The notes under the pieces were generated by a model, which saw only the letters and a list, made by a program, of their open reading frames with translations, had not been told where the DNA came from and ran no database searches. The translations under genes were made by a program, and so were the position numbers. DNA of 15,601 nt from Methanobacteriota archaeon. GTDB lineage: Archaea > Thermoplasmatota > Thermoplasmata > RBG-16-68-12. Below are positions 14,279-15,601 of this stretch, one piece after another (within the stretch, counting starts at the first letter, position 1; every line of letters starts with the position of its first letter). The stretch is taken from positions 1 through 15,601 of the forward strand of contig VBLZ01000082.1 of the NCBI GenBank assembly GCA_005878515.1. The letters are read 5' to 3'.

Positions 14279-15601
14279 TTACGGATAGCGGATCACTTCC
14301 ATCTCCCGTTCGAGCACCTTGAGCTCCTGGTCTTTCAGGGTCGCAGGCCCGAGGGAGATGATGAACGCATACCGGCTCTCGGAGATCGCGTCGAGCAGCC
14401 GCCGGACGAACATGAGGACGGCGTCGAACGAGTTGTTCGAGACGAGGTACTCGATCCCGTCCAGGAGGATCGCGCCTCGGGGCTGCTTCCCCATGAAGTC
14501 CTCGATCTCGTAGACGATCCGCTCCAGGGTCGGCGCGATCGTCTCTTCCGCCGACCCCTCGCGGTCCGTGAGCCACAGGACGCGCTCCGTCGGAAGGTCG
14601 TGCGCCTGCCGGACCCGTTTCGGGTTCGTCCGACTGATGACCAGGCCGCCGCCCCCGCCACCGAGGAAATCCGTCAAGAGTCGGAACGCCTTCGCGGGTC
14701 GTTCCTCCTCTATCAGGTAGCTGCGGCCTGGTGTGAGTTCGTGGTTCGCCGGCGCAGAGACTGTCGGCCGGGCCGTCTCCTCCGGCGCGATCCGCTCGGA
14801 CACCGGCGACGCGATCGGTTCCGCGGACGGCTCGGCGGTCGCACCGGACAAGACTTCGCGGGCGAGATCCTGCGTGATCGGGCGATTCATCAACGAGGAG
14901 AACGCGACGACTCGGTTGAACGCCCCGCCGAGCTCTCGCACGTTGTTGTCGACGAGATTCGCGATGCACGTCAAGACTTCGCCTTCGATGGAGACATTCT
15001 CGTCGCGGGCGCGGTGTTCGAGGATGGTGACCCGCATCAAGAGGTCCGGAGGCTCGATGCCCGCGACGAGGCCCGATTCGAACCGGGAGACGAGGCGGTC
15101 GTCGAGGTTCGGGATCGCCTTTGGGGGCCGGTCGCTCGCCAGGACGAGCTGCTTCTCCTTGTCGTGCAGATCGTTGAACGTGTGGAATAGTTCCTCGTGA
15201 ATCTCCGGCATACCGCTCAGGAACTGGATGTCGTCGATCATCAGGCAATCCATGCCACGAACGCGGTCTCGGAACGCGGAGAGGGTGCCGACCTCCTTCG
15301 CGTTCGCAAGGCTCGACGCGAACGCTTCGCAGGTCAGGTAGAGCACTTTCGATTCGTTCGCATGGGCCAAGATGTAGTTCCCGATCGCGTGCAGGAGATG
15401 CGTCTTCCCGAGGCCCGGACCCGAGGTGATGAGGAGTGGATTGTATTCCTTCGCGGGCTGCTTCGCGACCGCGACCGCCGCGCCGTGCGCGAACCGGTTG
15501 CTCTCCCCGACGATGAACGACTCGAACGTGTATGTCTGGACGAGGTTCGTCGCCGCATCCCGGGCGGGCATCGATTCTTCGAGCACCTTCCGCGCGATGT
15601 C
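14279..15601 (-). CDS. Bacterial-type DnaA AAA+ domain fused to DUF835 (5' end outside window)
   Basis: Residues are counted from GTG 15586; five further codons stay open to the window edge, so the N-terminus is missing. Residues 18-246 are strikingly like domain III of bacterial DnaA: YTFESFIVGESNRFAHGAA, Walker A GPGLGKT (56-62), Walker B LMIDD (115-119) running into IQFLSG, sensor 1 region LASDRPPK, arginine-finger region RLVSRFESGL, and sensor 2 region NNVRELGGAFNR. All nucleotide-binding residues appear intact. Domain IV, the helix-turn-helix that binds DnaA boxes, is absent. After an Ala/Pro/Glu-rich linker (247-284) comes a DUF835 domain (285-430; SYLIEEE, VLWLTD, ILLDGIEYLVSNN). It is therefore probably not a replication initiator but an ATP-dependent switch or assembly protein. 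DUF835 is found mainly in archaeal signalling proteins; its function is unknown. Confidence 0.88.
   Translation of the reverse strand, partial: DIARKVLEESMPARDAATNLVQTYTFESFIVGESNRFAHGAAVAVAKQPAKEYNPLLITSGPGLGKTHLLHAIGNYILAHANESKVLYLTCEAFASSLANAKEVGTLSAFRDRVRGMDCLMIDDIQFLSGMPEIHEELFHTFNDLHDKEKQLVLASDRPPKAIPNLDDRLVSRFESGLVAGIEPPDLLMRVTILEHRARDENVSIEGEVLTCIANLVDNNVRELGGAFNRVVAFSSLMNRPITQDLAREVLSGATAEPSAEPIASPVSERIAPEETARPTVSAPANHELTPGRSYLIEEERPAKAFRLLTDFLGGGGGGLVISRTNPKRVRQAHDLPTERVLWLTDREGSAEETIAPTLERIVYEIEDFMGKQPRGAILLDGIEYLVSNNSFDAVLMFVRRLLDAISESRYAFIISLGPATLKDQELKVLEREMEVIRYP

Noticed and set aside
13479..15248. 589-codon minus-strand ORF spanning two genes
   Set aside because: It runs antisense through the three-ribbon gene and out of frame through the DnaA-like gene, with Arg/Pro-rich composition. 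It has no domain of its own.
14279..15601. Genuine dnaA replication initiator or nearby replication origin
   Set aside because: The DNA-binding domain IV is missing and replaced by DUF835. No cluster of DnaA boxes or AT-rich unwinding region was seen beside it.

Overview
The window looks like a piece of an archaeal chromosome, most likely an uncultivated high-GC member of the Thermoplasmatota. The evidence is TATA-box promoters, a class III (archaeal type IV) prepilin signal, a KaiC/RadA-like ATPase, a DUF835 domain, CARDB-rich surface proteins and many short zinc ribbons. The lineage is inferred from gene content only. No rRNA, tRNA, CRISPR array, insertion sequence or prophage was recognised.

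Layout. (1) 1-4202, minus: a giant surface protein, cut by the left window edge. It has a signal peptide, two beta-helix modules, three CARDB domains, one transmembrane helix and cytoplasmic zinc ribbons. (2) 4203-4696: a divergent promoter region. (3) 4697-6358, plus: an unusually large type IV pilin-like adhesin. (4) 6657-7025, plus: a small protein with an HEPLH (HExxH) motif, followed by about 690 bases with no convincing gene but two neat hairpins. (5) 7714-10443, minus: a shorter paralogue of the first surface protein, with a TTG start. (6) 10733-12657, minus: a likely two-gene operon encoding a KaiC-like ATPase and then a coiled-coil protein with two zinc ribbons. (7) 12711-14267, plus: a soluble protein with three zinc ribbons and helical repeats, whose start codon is problematic. 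(8) 14279-15601, minus, 5' end outside the window: a bacterial-type DnaA AAA+ module fused to DUF835.

How the parts may fit together (inference). Five of the eight clear genes make cell-surface proteins or cytoplasmic zinc-ribbon proteins, and two more are P-loop ATPases. The two surface proteins place a paired zinc ribbon inside the cell. The neighbours supply soluble multi-zinc-ribbon proteins with long coiled-coil or helical segments. The KaiC-like operon and both surface proteins share a GATAATC element just upstream of their TATA boxes. The surface protein and the coiled-coil protein end in similar basic tails. Together these suggest one co-regulated surface-to-cytoplasm system: external sensor/adhesin, transmembrane helix, zinc-ribbon scaffold, and KaiC-like and DnaA-like/DUF835 ATPases. 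No function has been demonstrated for it.
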